NCBI GenBank assembly: GCA_964019425.1
Contig: OZ025808.1
Span: 620,001-684,000 of the forward strand
Reading direction: 5' to 3'
DNA length: 64,000 nucleotides
Origin: Flectonema sp. DT1601
Taxonomy: Eukaryota > Euglenozoa > Diplonemea > Diplonemida > Diplonemidae
Positions 20,675 through 31,420 of this stretch are shown piece after piece. The position numbers and the translations under genes are program-made. Position 1 is the first letter of the stretch; every line of letters begins with the position of its first letter. The notes under the pieces are model-generated. The model did not search any database. It was not told the DNA's origin and was given only the letters and a program-made list of their open reading frames with translations.

Positions 20675-22227
20675 GTGAGATACGAAGTTTCTCTGCATAC
20701 GCATCTCTAGAAATTTTCAACATGCTTGAAAGATGTGTATTCTGAATGATTGAATTTTTCTTCTCCTTCCCTTTTTTTTTTTTTCCCCTTTCCTTTTTTT
20801 TTTTCTCCTTTCTTCCTCACCTCTTTAAGAGTTTTGGAGCCACATACAAAACAGGACGAACTTGTCTTTTTTTTTTCTTTTTTTCTACGTAAAACAAATC
20901 GTAGTGATTAATTCAGATAAGCTTAGCGAGTGAGTTATTTGTTTATTCATAAAGTGAGACCAGAACTCAGATCAAAAAAAAAAAAATAATAATCTGAGTA
21001 GGAAAGCAGTAGCAACAATTGCAAGGGTATTTTTTATCTATTGTAAAAAAGCAACGATAACATGATGAAGAGCTGTTTGGATCAAAAAACGGTCGACCTC
21101 CCCTCCTAATTTTATTCTTTTTGTATTAGCAACTCGGTTCGAAACTTCTCACATCACGCGGCTGTTGTTGCAATTGCTCGGGAAAAAACGTGGTCGTTGA
21201 CCATCTTAAGTGACCCATGAAGAGGTGTTGTTTTGCATCTTCCCATTTTCCCAAAATTTTTTTTGTTCTGTTTAGTTAGAGTATTGGTCATTATTTTCTG
21301 TTCTGCACTCATACGAGTCATGAAGACAGTCGTTTTGCTGTATAATTCTCAAGTGGGACACACAATGTCAAGTTGCATTGATAGTGAAATCAAGCTCGTT
21401 TTCATCGATGTGGGTAGTTTTTTCCGCTAGCGGGACTAGGAAATGGCGGACGGGGATGTCAAAAAAAAAAAAAAAAAAAAAAAATCCACATCACCTACAC
21501 CTCCGACTTCAACAGCGTACACTGTTTCTTTCTTTCCTATTATACTTGTAGAAATTAGTGATAGCAATAGCAAGAATCCGATGGTGAGCTGAAGAGCAGC
21601 ATGTTTTGTTATAATCATTAAAAGAGTATCTCTGTTGACCCATAAAATTCGACACCTCTGTAGAGGTCTGCTGTCTCTTCCTTGAGCTTAATACGGATGT
21701 GAGACTATGCACTTTTGTTACGCTTGTCGTCATGTGCAATTCTCTTTTTACGTTATTTCAATTTTTAATTTTTTTTATTTTTGAGAATAAGTTGTTTAAG
21801 CTTTCCTCCACGACGTTTTATTCTTCCATGACATTTCAAATAAATAATTTTGAATTAGACTCTTCGGAAGAGAAAGGGGGGGGGAAAAAATTCGAATGGA
21901 AAGAAAAAAGAACAGAAATAAAAGAAAAAGAAGAGGAACAAACAGATACACACGTCCATTTTCAGGCGGAATCTGACCACCCTTTCTACCAAATTCACGC
22001 AAGTCTACTCAAGTATGAGAACCATAAGAAAGGTAGGTATGGCGCCTGAGTAGCACCGTGTTTAAGGGTTTCGAATTCGGTTTACATCTAATTAGCAGAC
22101 AGCGGCAAAAAAAAAAAATGTGAAAACAGCAATCTCAAGCATCATGCTATAGCTGCATAGTGGTGGGAGTGACACATTAGTTTTGTTTTATTTTTATTAC
22201 TTCAGTGGGGAGAACGAACCTTCTACA
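20675..22227. other. Intergenic region and probable MCMBP leader
   Basis: No supported gene. T/C-rich stretches follow the kinase. A possible 5' UTR intron runs from GTAGGT at 22033 to TTACTTCAG at 22205, 22 nt before the next ATG. An open frame at 21699-22049 lacks coding features and cannot join the downstream frame across that intron. Confidence 0.4.
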
Positions 22228-23868
22228 ATGAATGGAGAACCATCACCCACTACAAAATGGTTTACCGACCCCTGCAAAACTGCTGACGAGTGCATCACAA
22301 ATGGAGGCTTAGTAGAATTGAGGAAAAGATTTTTTAATGAAGTTGTAAACACAGCGACTGGTGATGGGACTGCATTCGCAGTGGGCGGTGATGACTCAAA
22401 GTGTGGTATGCTAATTAGAGGCAGGGGTATGGTGCAGGACATATCGACAATGCAGAGGTTAAGTGTGATTAGAGAATTCCCAAAGAGTGGGAAAATATTA
22501 TTTTCAGACTATCCCGAAGACGAAGTATCAACAAGCGAAGAAATGGTTTCCGTTACATTTGCATACCTTTCCCTGATACCTGGTGAGAACTATGAGTATA
22601 TTGATTTTGTTCAATCAAGAAGAAGTACCAAGGCAGCAAAGAGAAGGTTATCAGATCCAAACAATGAACATTCAACAACTTCACAGGGTGATACTGAAAT
22701 GACTGATAACAGTGAAGAAGTCGTAGAACCGCTTTCGTCAAACAACTATGCGACAGTTGACACGGTCCGTAATGTCACAACTATGGAAGGAACTTCTCAA
22801 CATTCTGGTTTTATAGTTCGACTTTATGATTGTGATGTCGTTGCACTCAATGAGATTATGGAATTCTGGGGAGTAATCCACCCGGATGAGGATCCTGAAG
22901 GGGACGTCTTTTCATACATCCCGCAATCTCTTATTAAAACAGTTCATAATTTTTCATTTTCAAAACCGAGAGCAGTGACAATACCAAGACGAATTGATAT
23001 TGACATGAGAGCACACCTGTTGTCTTATTTAATAGAACTGTTTGGAGGAGATACTTTCATAGGTGAAATGATGTTGTTGCATCTTATTGGTTCAGTTGTC
23101 GAACATGAACCAGTTCCTATTGGAACTATACCATTGAACTTAACAAACTGTACTGTAGAACATGCAAAGTTAATCGTTGGAGGGATTCGAATGGTTTGCT
23201 CTCTCTTTGTCGCACACAAACTCGTAATCCCTGAATTAAACAAATTAGATTGGATTCCTGAAATGGATTACGAAAAAGAATACTTAAGAACTGGGAGATT
23301 ACAACTCGCTAATTCAACGTATCTGGTAATGGATGAAACCTCATTGCAACAAGGTACACTTCAACACACGGGTATTAAAGCTCTTAGAGCCCTCACAACT
23401 ATTGCAAATGAACAACGAATTGAGTATCCATGTGCTTATTCTACTCTTGATCTAAAAACAAATTATCCAATGTTAGTATTATCAACAGGAAGTAGTCTTC
23501 TGCGACTGAGTACTGTCATCCCACTACAATCTGGTGGATGTCCGACTGCGAGTAGGAGAGATTTAGCAGAGCGTTATGACCTTCCAGCTATAAGAGATTT
23601 CATAATCGATTGTAAATCTGCTCCAAGAAATCAAACAAAAATGGAAGAATTTGAAGATGCGATCTGTTCGTCAATTGCTTCTGTCAAGGGTGAATTCCCA
23701 AATCACTACCGTGAGACTCCTGCGATTAATGAGAGCCCTGTTCACTGTTGGATGACTTTAGCCAGATTGCTTGCGATTTCAAAAGGAGAATCCATCGTTA
23801 CCATCAAACACTGGGAATACGCCGTCTCTCTCGGAAGAGAAATCCTGAGGAGAGCAGCGTCAAAATAG
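22228..23868 (+). CDS. Mini-chromosome maintenance complex-binding protein (MCMBP/ETG1 family)
   Basis: A single coding exon of 546 residues. MCMBP binds MCM3-7, aids assembly and unloading of the replicative helicase, and acts in the nucleus. Family landmarks are visible. An N-terminal region (about 1-130) has KWFTDP and LSVIREFP. A central stretch reads SGFIVRLYDCDVVALNEIME, then FWGVIHPDED, as in the OB-like part of MCMBP. A C-terminal AAA-like half has LLSYLIELFGGDTFIGEMML, then LHLIGSVVEHEPVPIG, then LNLTNC. The last part contains GTLQHTGIKALRALTTI. Length is somewhat below the human protein (about 640). The chosen ATG is the first in frame after an acceptor-like TTCAG, since upstream sequence in that frame is closed by stops. 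Confidence 0.82.
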   Translation: MNGEPSPTTKWFTDPCKTADECITNGGLVELRKRFFNEVVNTATGDGTAFAVGGDDSKCGMLIRGRGMVQDISTMQRLSVIREFPKSGKILFSDYPEDEVSTSEEMVSVTFAYLSLIPGENYEYIDFVQSRRSTKAAKRRLSDPNNEHSTTSQGDTEMTDNSEEVVEPLSSNNYATVDTVRNVTTMEGTSQHSGFIVRLYDCDVVALNEIMEFWGVIHPDEDPEGDVFSYIPQSLIKTVHNFSFSKPRAVTIPRRIDIDMRAHLLSYLIELFGGDTFIGEMMLLHLIGSVVEHEPVPIGTIPLNLTNCTVEHAKLIVGGIRMVCSLFVAHKLVIPELNKLDWIPEMDYEKEYLRTGRLQLANSTYLVMDETSLQQGTLQHTGIKALRALTTIANEQRIEYPCAYSTLDLKTNYPMLVLSTGSSLLRLSTVIPLQSGGCPTASRRDLAERYDLPAIRDFIIDCKSAPRNQTKMEEFEDAICSSIASVKGEFPNHYRETPAINESPVHCWMTLARLLAISKGESIVTIKHWEYAVSLGREILRRAASK

Positions 23869-24106
23869 CAACCGTACTTTTCTTTTATCTATGTTATTAT
23901 CCAATTACCTCAAAGTGGTTTTGTTGAGTTTTTAAATTCAAAAAAACTAATAAATCAAACTGAGCTTCAGCGAAACCCTTTTACACTTATTATCATACAG
24001 CAGTTAAAATGTTGCTACTCAAGTGTAGAAGTGACTGTTTGAGAAAAGCTATTTGACAGTCTTGTCGCACGAGTGTTATAATCAATTCAAAAATAGTAAA
24101 AATAAA

Positions 24107-26383
24107 ATGGGACTCCCAAGGGGAGTGTTATCGTTATGTGGAGTGCTGATGAGCGCTGTGTTGGTGACTGGAGAAGATGCACTTAGTGCAAAAGACTTTT
24201 ATGAAAAGGTAACAAAAGGAGATGAAGTCTGGGGAATCGTATTTGGAATAGAACCGTGTGATAAGTTAGCTTCCTTGAAGTTGCTTAAGGAAAAAGCGTC
24301 CTGGCTGTCAGTAGCGTGGATGAACATTGCTGACTCTGACAGTCGATTTATTGCTGACGTTCACGGAATAACAAGTTACCCTACTTTGAAAATATTTAAC
24401 GGAAAAGTCGAAAAGCTTGAAATTCCTTCAGCGATGACATCCGATGCCGCGACAACTCGTCCGGTCATCTCACCAAAGAAAGAACAATTAGTTATCAAAG
24501 AAGTTATTGAGAAATGGTTACCTTCTAGATTACCGGCTATTGATGGCAGATTGCAGTCAGTGCTACCCGTTGATGAGGAAGACACAATTTGTAAAGTTAC
24601 AGTTTCCGAATCAGATGTCTTGAAAATAGCAACTGCTCGTGCGGTTGCTATCAAATTTTGGAACAAGTTAACGATGTCCGTTTCGTACTCTGACTCTGAA
24701 AGTATTACTTGTACTCGTGGAAGTGAAGATGTTGAAATCTCTGTCGGTGACTTCACTTTCGAAACAATTGTTCAATCAATTTCAGAAGCAAACATCAACA
24801 ACGGAATCGATGAGAAAGCAGCTCTGGCAGCCCGTCGTGAGATTGCCCTCAAAGAGTCAGAATCGATTCATCCAATAATGCAATTAAAACACAGCGCAGT
24901 CTTTGATGAAATTAAATCAAGTCAAGGATTCGAAGTTCTGTTCGTCTTAAACTCTGACAGCAAAGACTTCGCTTCTGAAATGTCATCCGCAAACGATATT
25001 CAAAATGTCAAACCAAAGACAGCTCAGTTCCGCTCTCTGTGGGTCGATGTCAAAGCTGAAGGAGAAAGTATTCTCAAAGACATTGGACTAAGAGCATCTC
25101 GCTTGCCAGCTATTCTAATGTTCTTACCAGTAAAGGGACAGGATGGACAAGTCGGAAAAGCACAAATCAACTACGATGGCCCTTTTGTCGCTAAGGATGT
25201 TGCAAAATACATCGACACTGAAATGATGAAGGGTACTGGTCTTGCCCCAATTCAACCATCCGCCTTTAAGAAGCTCTCTGGTGATATCCAAGACAAGGAA
25301 GCTGCTTCCGAAAGAGCTGATGATGATGATGACGCTCTGGAATACAGCGACGGCTCCACAAAGAAGTCATCCAAGAAAACTTCGAAGAAAAACGACACTA
25401 AGAAAAAGAGTGGTAAGAAGAAGGAAAGAACACTGTCCAAGAAGGAACAAGAAAGGGAGGACAAGATCAAGGAAGAAGTCGCTGCAAAGAAGGCAGCCAG
25501 AGAGAAGCGAGTACGAGAGAAGAAGGAGCGAGAGGTATGTCTATTTTGTTAAACCTTCTCTTGTGTTTTTATCATACAAATCTAAAATATATAAAACAGG
25601 AAGCTGAGAAGGAACTGAAGAAGAAAGAGAGAGAGGAGGCAAAGAAAAACAAAAAGAAGGGGCCAAAGAAGAAGTCCACTGGTAAGACTGATACCACAAA
25701 GAAGGATTCAAAGAAGAAGAATGCCAAGAGTAACAAGAAAACAACAAAGACTGAGAAGAAGAAGGAACCGACTCCAAAGAAGGAAACAAAGAAAACAAAA
25801 TCTGAGGAGCAAAAAAAGACAAAGCCTGAGGAGGAAAAGAAGACAAAGTCTGGGGAACAAAAAAAGACAAAGCCTGAGGAGGAAAAAAAGACGCCTGAAA
25901 AGGGAGAAGAGGAAAACTCCAAACAAGAAACCACTACAGAAACAGACGAAGACATGGTATGCTATTCTATTTAATATAATTATCTTCTTACATTATTTAC
26001 TTGAGATGATAAATTATTTAATTCCAACGCATCCATTCCGATAATAACAACACAAGACTCCTGAAGAACGCGAAGAAATGATCAAGAAAAACAAAGCCCA
26101 GCTTGATGAAATCCTCGAAAAGCTGAAAAAGGATCAGGCGAAAAAGGATAGAGAAGAACGTAAAAAGCAACGTGAAGAAGCCCAGAAAAAAAAGGACGAA
26201 GAGAGAAAGGCTGATAGGAAAGCGAAAAAAGAAGCACGGGAGAAGCAGAAGAAGCTTGAAAAGGTTTGCTGCAATCACTTTTAATTAGAACGCCCTTTTC
26301 AATAATATAAATAATAATAATAACCCAAACAGGAATGGGCTGACGAAGACGGCGAAGATATTGCTATCCAGGAAGAGTTATAA
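24107..26383 (+). CDS. ER-targeted thioredoxin-fold (PDI-like) protein with charged Lys/Glu-rich tail
   Basis: Four exons, 24107-25534, 25600-25956, 26057-26263 and 26333-26383, all phase 0, give 680 residues. A signal peptide is evident (LSLCGVLMSAVLVTGEDA). A thioredoxin-like domain (about 25-115) has SWLSVAWMNIA and the GITSYPTLKIF cis-proline strand. Where PDIs have WCGHC it has a lone Cys51 (GIEPCDKL), so it is probably not a redox enzyme. A second thioredoxin-like unit near 275-380 has ASRLPAILMF. From about residue 405 the chain is a long coiled-coil-prone tail of Lys and Glu with near-repeats such as KKTKPEEEKKTKSGEQ. The C-terminus (AIQEEL) is not a clear KDEL/HDEL signal. A chaperone or Ca2+-buffering role in the ER is inferred. 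ATG 24107 was chosen because it starts directly before the signal peptide. Confidence 0.8.
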
Positions 26384-26887
26384 CACAACTTTCTGATATT
26401 CATCAGCAATTGCTTCATGGAGAGTGATCGAATCCCTTCATTTTATCGGAAGGGAAATTCGTATATTTTCTTTCGTTAACTTCTTTTTTTTATTAACACC
26501 AACCCTCACACGTTGGGTTGCTTTCTTAGAATGAAAATAAAACTCAAGTACCCATGCGCTAAGGGACTAATTGTATGGGGGATGCCCTTCCTCTTAAGTA
26601 AAAAAAGCAACAATCGATTTAATATTCTTTGATTTGACACCAAAGAAATATCTTCCTGACGACAACTTTAGCGAAGTGATTGTCGTTGTAATTGACTTCT
26701 TAAGTGATCTGTTAGTTATTATATTCTTCACCCCCTTTTTTTTTTCATCGTAACCAGGTTTGGCCGAACCCTATATTCGTTTTATCCAGTTTCAAGTTGC
26801 TTTATACTTAGTCATAGTTATACCATACTGATGATGATAATTAGAGGTAATATTTTCTTCAATTAGAACAAACTAACAACACACGAG
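26384..26887. other. Intergenic region with two hairpins
   Basis: No gene seen. Inverted repeats TCCCTTC/GAAGGGA (26433-26455) and CAACCC/GGGTTG (26500-26520) lie 50 to 140 nt after the stop. A TTTTCTTCAATTAG acceptor-like site at 26866 precedes the next ATG by 21 nt. Confidence 0.45.
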
Positions 26888-27667
26888 ATGACTTTTTATG
26901 AAGACAGCTGTCACAGTGCTGAGGATCAACTTGGCAGCGTTGGAATGTTTGTGTTGCTGATAACTTTCAGTCAGATATTCACCTATTGGGGTGGTGTTGG
27001 ATACTACACGTTCATGAGGGGAAGGGAAGATATCATGTCGAAATATCAAATAAAAGGAGGTATGAAAGCATCTAAAGAACTTGTTAACAAAGCATTAGCC
27101 GACGCTGCTTTGGATACCTGCATTTTAACACCAATCATAACCGGTATTGTTGCTTATTTTATAACGTTTGATGTTTGTAGGGAGCTTCCGTCAATTGGTG
27201 AGGTTGTGCTTCACTTATTTTTATCATCATTATTTACTGATACAACTTTTTATTGGGGTCATAGAGCACTTCATCACCCGATGCTGTACGCATCTATTCA
27301 CAAGCAGCATCACGAATTCAAAGCGACGTTGTCAGCAGCCACTCTTTACGATCATCCTGTTGAGGATATCTTTAACACATTTACTGCAATTGGTGGTCCT
27401 TTCTTGTTGGATTCACATCCTGTTGTGTTAGCTTTGTATGTCTCACTCAGAGTCATTCAATCGATAGATGCTCATTCTGGTTTAGATCTTCCATTTCCTT
27501 ACAGTGTCTGGAATATGGGATACTGTAAAACTTCATCAGTACGACACGCGTATCACCATGCTGAGAATGTTGGAAACTTTGGAGATTGGTATCCGTTTTG
27601 GGACCAAGTCTGCGGTACTGATGTCGCATGGAAGAGGTCTGTCGATTCTTCTGCCAATCGCGATTAG
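26888..27667 (+). CDS. Fatty acid hydroxylase / sterol desaturase superfamily enzyme
   Basis: A single exon of 259 residues. This family uses a di-iron centre held by eight histidines to hydroxylate or desaturate lipids in ER membranes. The three His boxes are intact: HRALH (125-129), HKQHH (138-142) and HAYHH (220-224). Extra histidines lie in YDHPVED (His156) and DAHSG (His196), as in sterol C4-methyl oxidase and C5-desaturase relatives. Hydrophobic segments lie near residues 18-40, 78-95, 104-122 and 163-192. The substrate cannot be told from sequence; sterol and sphingolipid enzymes both fit. The ATG is the first in frame after an acceptor-like TTAG. Confidence 0.88.
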   Translation: MTFYEDSCHSAEDQLGSVGMFVLLITFSQIFTYWGGVGYYTFMRGREDIMSKYQIKGGMKASKELVNKALADAALDTCILTPIITGIVAYFITFDVCRELPSIGEVVLHLFLSSLFTDTTFYWGHRALHHPMLYASIHKQHHEFKATLSAATLYDHPVEDIFNTFTAIGGPFLLDSHPVVLALYVSLRVIQSIDAHSGLDLPFPYSVWNMGYCKTSSVRHAYHHAENVGNFGDWYPFWDQVCGTDVAWKRSVDSSANRD

Positions 27668-28783
27668 TTACTTCTTCTCGTATCTTTTTTTTTTTTTTTT
27701 TTTGTACCGACGTAGTCGGAGAAGAAACTATTCAGATTGAAAGCCGGCATTTCTTATAGTAATGATTTATTTTCCCGTGAGACAGGATTTTGTCTGCGTT
27801 CAACGAATATAAGGCTAATCTGAGTGGTTTTCTTTTATTTCCCCCTAAATTGTTGTTCCTTTGAGCTTGAAAATGCAGTATCAAATTACCCCTAATCTCG
27901 AAGACATATTTAACAAGCGAAAGAGAATTGTGACAGCATTAACGTTTGTAGGATTGTTTCTGGTTTGCGCTTCAATTTTAAAGAAAAACATCAGTAAGAC
28001 ACGCTCCGTGTTGATTTCCCTTTTTAGGACAACAACTGCGGTACTGTTGTTGTCATGTTTCTTATATAACATCAGCAGCACAATTATTTTAGTACTTTCT
28101 ACAGCCTGTTACTGCTGAACACAAGCTCTGATTTTCTTCTTGCACCGTATCTTGGTGTTTTTTTCCCCTCCTTAATAATGCAATTTAATATTAGTATCAA
28201 GTTACCCTTCTTAAGAATGTAGTATCAAATTACCCTTCCCTCACGCGTGGCACTTATGCCGAAAAAAAAAAAAAAAAAAAAATCCAAATCAAAAATATTA
28301 AAAACACACTACTGTGTTTTTCTTTTTCCCGTCTTCTTTCCAACATTTCCCCCCCTAAATAATTCTTAAGCTGAGAATTATTTCAATGTGCCTTGTTTCG
28401 TAGTTCATCTCACTTGACCTTCTGCACCAGCATTGGTGATGTTGAGCTTCTGTTTGTTTTTCTTTTTTAAAACTTCCCAGAGAAAAGATGACTGACATTT
28501 GTATTCCTCATATGATGATGACTTCCAATAGAATTATCTGAATGAAAAAAAAACCTACCAAATATCTTGGAGAGCTACTTGGCTCAATATTCCTTATTTG
28601 TTAACTCATACGCTGACAGTTCTTATCAGGACCAGTAATGTCTGAAGAAGTTATATTTGGATAGATGTCAGTTATTGCTTTCTCTGGTGTGGTGTCCGCA
28701 TCGTCTGTGCAAGAAAAAAAAATTTTTTTTTTTTTGTGAAATGGCATTATATTCATTCTCTCTCAGACTTTCACACATAGCAG
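27668..28783. other. Intergenic region with short repeats and a doubtful small ORF
   Basis: A T run follows the hydroxylase. GTATCAAATTACCC-like units occur at 27878, 28194 and 28222. An A run lies near 28261-28281. A weak 81-codon ORF at 27873-28118 is listed separately. The glycosidase-like gene's ATG directly follows CATAGCAG at 28783. Confidence 0.4.
27873..28118 (+). CDS. Possible small two-helix membrane protein (doubtful)
   Basis: An ORF of 81 codons from an ATG, with two hydrophobic stretches (ALTFVGLFLVCASIL and AVLLLSCFLYNISSTIILVL) separated by a basic loop. I recognise no family. The DNA is less skewed than nearby non-coding sequence. However, the first codons overlap a short repeat that recurs in non-coding DNA 300 nt downstream, and no acceptor-like site stands out. 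It may be chance. Confidence 0.25.
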   Translation: MQYQITPNLEDIFNKRKRIVTALTFVGLFLVCASILKKNISKTRSVLISLFRTTTAVLLLSCFLYNISSTIILVLSTACYC

Positions 28784-31420
28784 ATGTTTGTTCTGTTACT
28801 GTTGCTGTTTGCTTCAGTAGGGGTTCATTCAAAAACTATTTCAGTCACACTACCCACCGACACCACTGTCAATGATGATAAAAACTTCACAGGAATAGCA
28901 GTATTGGAACTCACTAATTACTTAGATGCGATCGGTTTTGATGTCATAAACGGTGAAGCTGATGTCACAGTGACCTTGACACTATCTACGGTAGGATTCG
29001 AAAATAATGATGACCATCGCGTCGAAGTATCCGCCACTTTAGTGACGATATCTGCACCAACACCACTCGCACTCTTGTACGGAGTTTATACCTTCTCTGA
29101 GAAAGTTCTTAATATTAAGTTTATGATGACGAGGGACATCATACCAAACAGATTACAGAATCCTTTGAAACTCTTAATCCCTTCACGTGTTATAGATATG
29201 ACAGCAGGACCGTTTCAAGTTAGAGGGTTGCAACCATTCCACGACTTCAATTCAGGTCCGGATTGGTGGAGTTTAAATGATTATTTTTCAGTGTTGTCGC
29301 AGATGGTTAAAATGAAAATGAATTTTATTGGCTTTCACAACTATCCATTAAAAGAACCGATGGTATGGGTTGGAACACCTAACAATGTAAGTTCAGGTGG
29401 GAAGGTTTCAGTCGAATCTGCGTATTCAACCGAATGGAGAACAACACAAGACGCTGGATGGGGAATGATCCCTCGTAATACTGATACCTACACTACTGGA
29501 TCTGCAAAACTATTTCCATCCAACTGTTGGTCTTCTCCAGTGCAGTTAGAATACGATAATTGCTTTGCGGCTACTGAACAAGATCAAAAGAAACTTTTCG
29601 ATGACACTCTTGATCTAATGACAAACATTGTATCACATGCACACAGTCTTGGGATAAAAGTTGCTTTCGGTACTGAAGTCCCTCTCAGCATGCCTCAGGG
29701 ACTGTCAACAGAGGAATCCTTTGAGGGAATATTTAAAAGATTAAATAATACAAACATGGACTACTATTGGCACTGGACAGCTGAAGGAGGTGATACTGTC
29801 AACGGTACCACTACTCAACAAGCAGTAAAAGATGTTGCTACTTCTGTAGATGTTTGGAAGAATTTTAAAAACCCATCATTCGAACTCGCTGCATCTGGTT
29901 GGTTCATCGGACCCCGTGATGACCCAACATACTTCGACAAGACTTACAGCAGTAGTATTTCTGCATTATCCGCATTGGATTTGGGTGTTGGTTGGGATCC
30001 TATGCAGCCTCAATACCAGGAAATAAAAAACCATACAACATGGGTCATTCCATGGATGGAAGATGATCCAGGCCTAATAGGAGCAGAACTTTGGGTAAAC
30101 AGAACAATATTTCATGTAAAGGATGCGAGGAAGTATGGAACGAAAGGTGTTCTTGGGATTCACTGGAGGACGTTAGAACCGTCGTTGGCAATGTCTGCTT
30201 TGTCACAATCATTGTGGGATGAGACTCTGACTGTGGAAGACTTTTACAAGTCTTTTACGAATTCTGCATTTCCGGAAGTATCATCACCAGCATCAACACT
30301 GTTGACATCACTTGACAGTTTCAAAGTAGGACCTGAAGCAGTTGCACCAAAGCAGTGTTGGCAGTCCTGCATTCCAAACCTCCCTCGTCCTCAACTCAGC
30401 TGCTGCGCTTCATGGAGTGATATCAAAACAAATGTGTCTGACGAATACTCCTTCGCCGACACCTTCTCATCCCTTCGTAGTAAGGTCTCATCAAATAATT
30501 TAGAAGTTTTTAATGAGTGGGCGTATCAGTTATCTTATCAAAAAGAGTTGGCAATACTGCAGATGACTACCTGGAAACTCTTTGAAGTAATGGGAAATAT
30601 CTCATTAATTACCGACCCTGTGAAGAGGAGAGAGGTAGCTAATGTCAATGGAACAGCAAGTATGAGTAGCGTTAGCAGAAGTTATGAGAAAATGATGACA
30701 GCCTTGTTGTCGTTTACATCAACTAAAGGAGAGCTTGGAATGGTTGCTCAACAAGAAGGAATGAATTGGATGAGAAATATTATGCCTCTTATCTTTGAAC
30801 TACAACAATATGTTGCTATTCAATCGTCTTATTCTTTTGTAGGCTGCTACAAAGACGATAGCAACGTTCGTGCAATGCTTCACGGACCAGGAATAGTCGG
30901 TCATTCATTTCCTCACTACGGTGTTGGTAATTGTTCGTTAGTATGTTCAGAGTTTGAGTATTTCTCAATTCAATCAAGCACGAAATGCTTTTGTTCAAAT
31001 GACCACACCAGAACAACCCGTTATGGGATAGCAACACCATGTAACAAAACTGATGGTGGGATGTTAGTAAATGCCGTGTACACTCACCAACCTGTAAGGA
31101 TAATGCCTGATTCTGTTTGGCCTACTGCTTCATACTTGGGAGGTGTTAGGATTTATTTCATGATGCCAGTCACGATTTCACCAAGGGGAAAGTCTTATAC
31201 TTACCCTGTTATGGTGCAATCAAGTACCCAACCTTCTAGTGTCAGTCTTGTTGTTGTTGACGGAGGTAGGCGTCGTATTGTCGCACTGTCGTCGTCGTCT
31301 GATGGATTTAATTTTTTTTATTCTGAAATAACTTCCTCTCCTTCCTTTAGCTACTACGCTACCTGCATAGTCGATGGAATAGAAATGAATTCCTCAACCG
31401 TACGAGTTGTTACTGTTTGA
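28784..31420 (+). CDS. Secreted glycoside-hydrolase-like protein with WSC domain (878 aa)
   Basis: A single exon. A signal peptide is clear (MFVLLLLLFASVGVHS). Residues 18-130 resemble the alpha/beta domain that precedes GH20/GH67-type catalytic barrels (LALLYGVYTFSEKVLNI). The following region reads RGLQPFHDFNSGPDWWSLND, then MVKMKMNFIGFHNYP, typical of the start of a beta/alpha barrel in carbohydrate-active enzymes related to alpha-glucuronidases. Later segments include WHWTAEGGDT and GVLGIHWRTLEPSLAM. Residues about 683-771 form a WSC-like Cys-rich domain (FVGCYKDD, CSLVCSEF, STKCFCSND), a carbohydrate-binding module. A beta-rich C-terminal segment follows. There are many N-glycosylation sites. 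It should act outside the cell or in a digestive vacuole on polysaccharide. The precise GH family and catalytic acids are not certain. Confidence 0.75.
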   Translation: MFVLLLLLFASVGVHSKTISVTLPTDTTVNDDKNFTGIAVLELTNYLDAIGFDVINGEADVTVTLTLSTVGFENNDDHRVEVSATLVTISAPTPLALLYGVYTFSEKVLNIKFMMTRDIIPNRLQNPLKLLIPSRVIDMTAGPFQVRGLQPFHDFNSGPDWWSLNDYFSVLSQMVKMKMNFIGFHNYPLKEPMVWVGTPNNVSSGGKVSVESAYSTEWRTTQDAGWGMIPRNTDTYTTGSAKLFPSNCWSSPVQLEYDNCFAATEQDQKKLFDDTLDLMTNIVSHAHSLGIKVAFGTEVPLSMPQGLSTEESFEGIFKRLNNTNMDYYWHWTAEGGDTVNGTTTQQAVKDVATSVDVWKNFKNPSFELAASGWFIGPRDDPTYFDKTYSSSISALSALDLGVGWDPMQPQYQEIKNHTTWVIPWMEDDPGLIGAELWVNRTIFHVKDARKYGTKGVLGIHWRTLEPSLAMSALSQSLWDETLTVEDFYKSFTNSAFPEVSSPASTLLTSLDSFKVGPEAVAPKQCWQSCIPNLPRPQLSCCASWSDIKTNVSDEYSFADTFSSLRSKVSSNNLEVFNEWAYQLSYQKELAILQMTTWKLFEVMGNISLITDPVKRREVANVNGTASMSSVSRSYEKMMTALLSFTSTKGELGMVAQQEGMNWMRNIMPLIFELQQYVAIQSSYSFVGCYKDDSNVRAMLHGPGIVGHSFPHYGVGNCSLVCSEFEYFSIQSSTKCFCSNDHTRTTRYGIATPCNKTDGGMLVNAVYTHQPVRIMPDSVWPTASYLGGVRIYFMMPVTISPRGKSYTYPVMVQSSTQPSSVSLVVVDGGRRRIVALSSSSDGFNFFYSEITSSPSFSYYATCIVDGIEMNSSTVRVVTV

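Noticed and set aside
21128-21150. GGTTCGAAA resembling a tRNA B box
   Set aside because: No flanking stem, A box or acceptor stem can be drawn.
21699-22049. ORF that could be a first exon of the MCMBP gene
   Set aside because: The donor at 22033 does not join the downstream frame in phase, and the frame that would fit has a stop just upstream.
25541-25955. Minus-strand frames opposite the Lys-rich tail
   Set aside because: Mirror frames of AAG/GAG codons give Phe/Leu/Ser-rich chains; shadows of the real gene.
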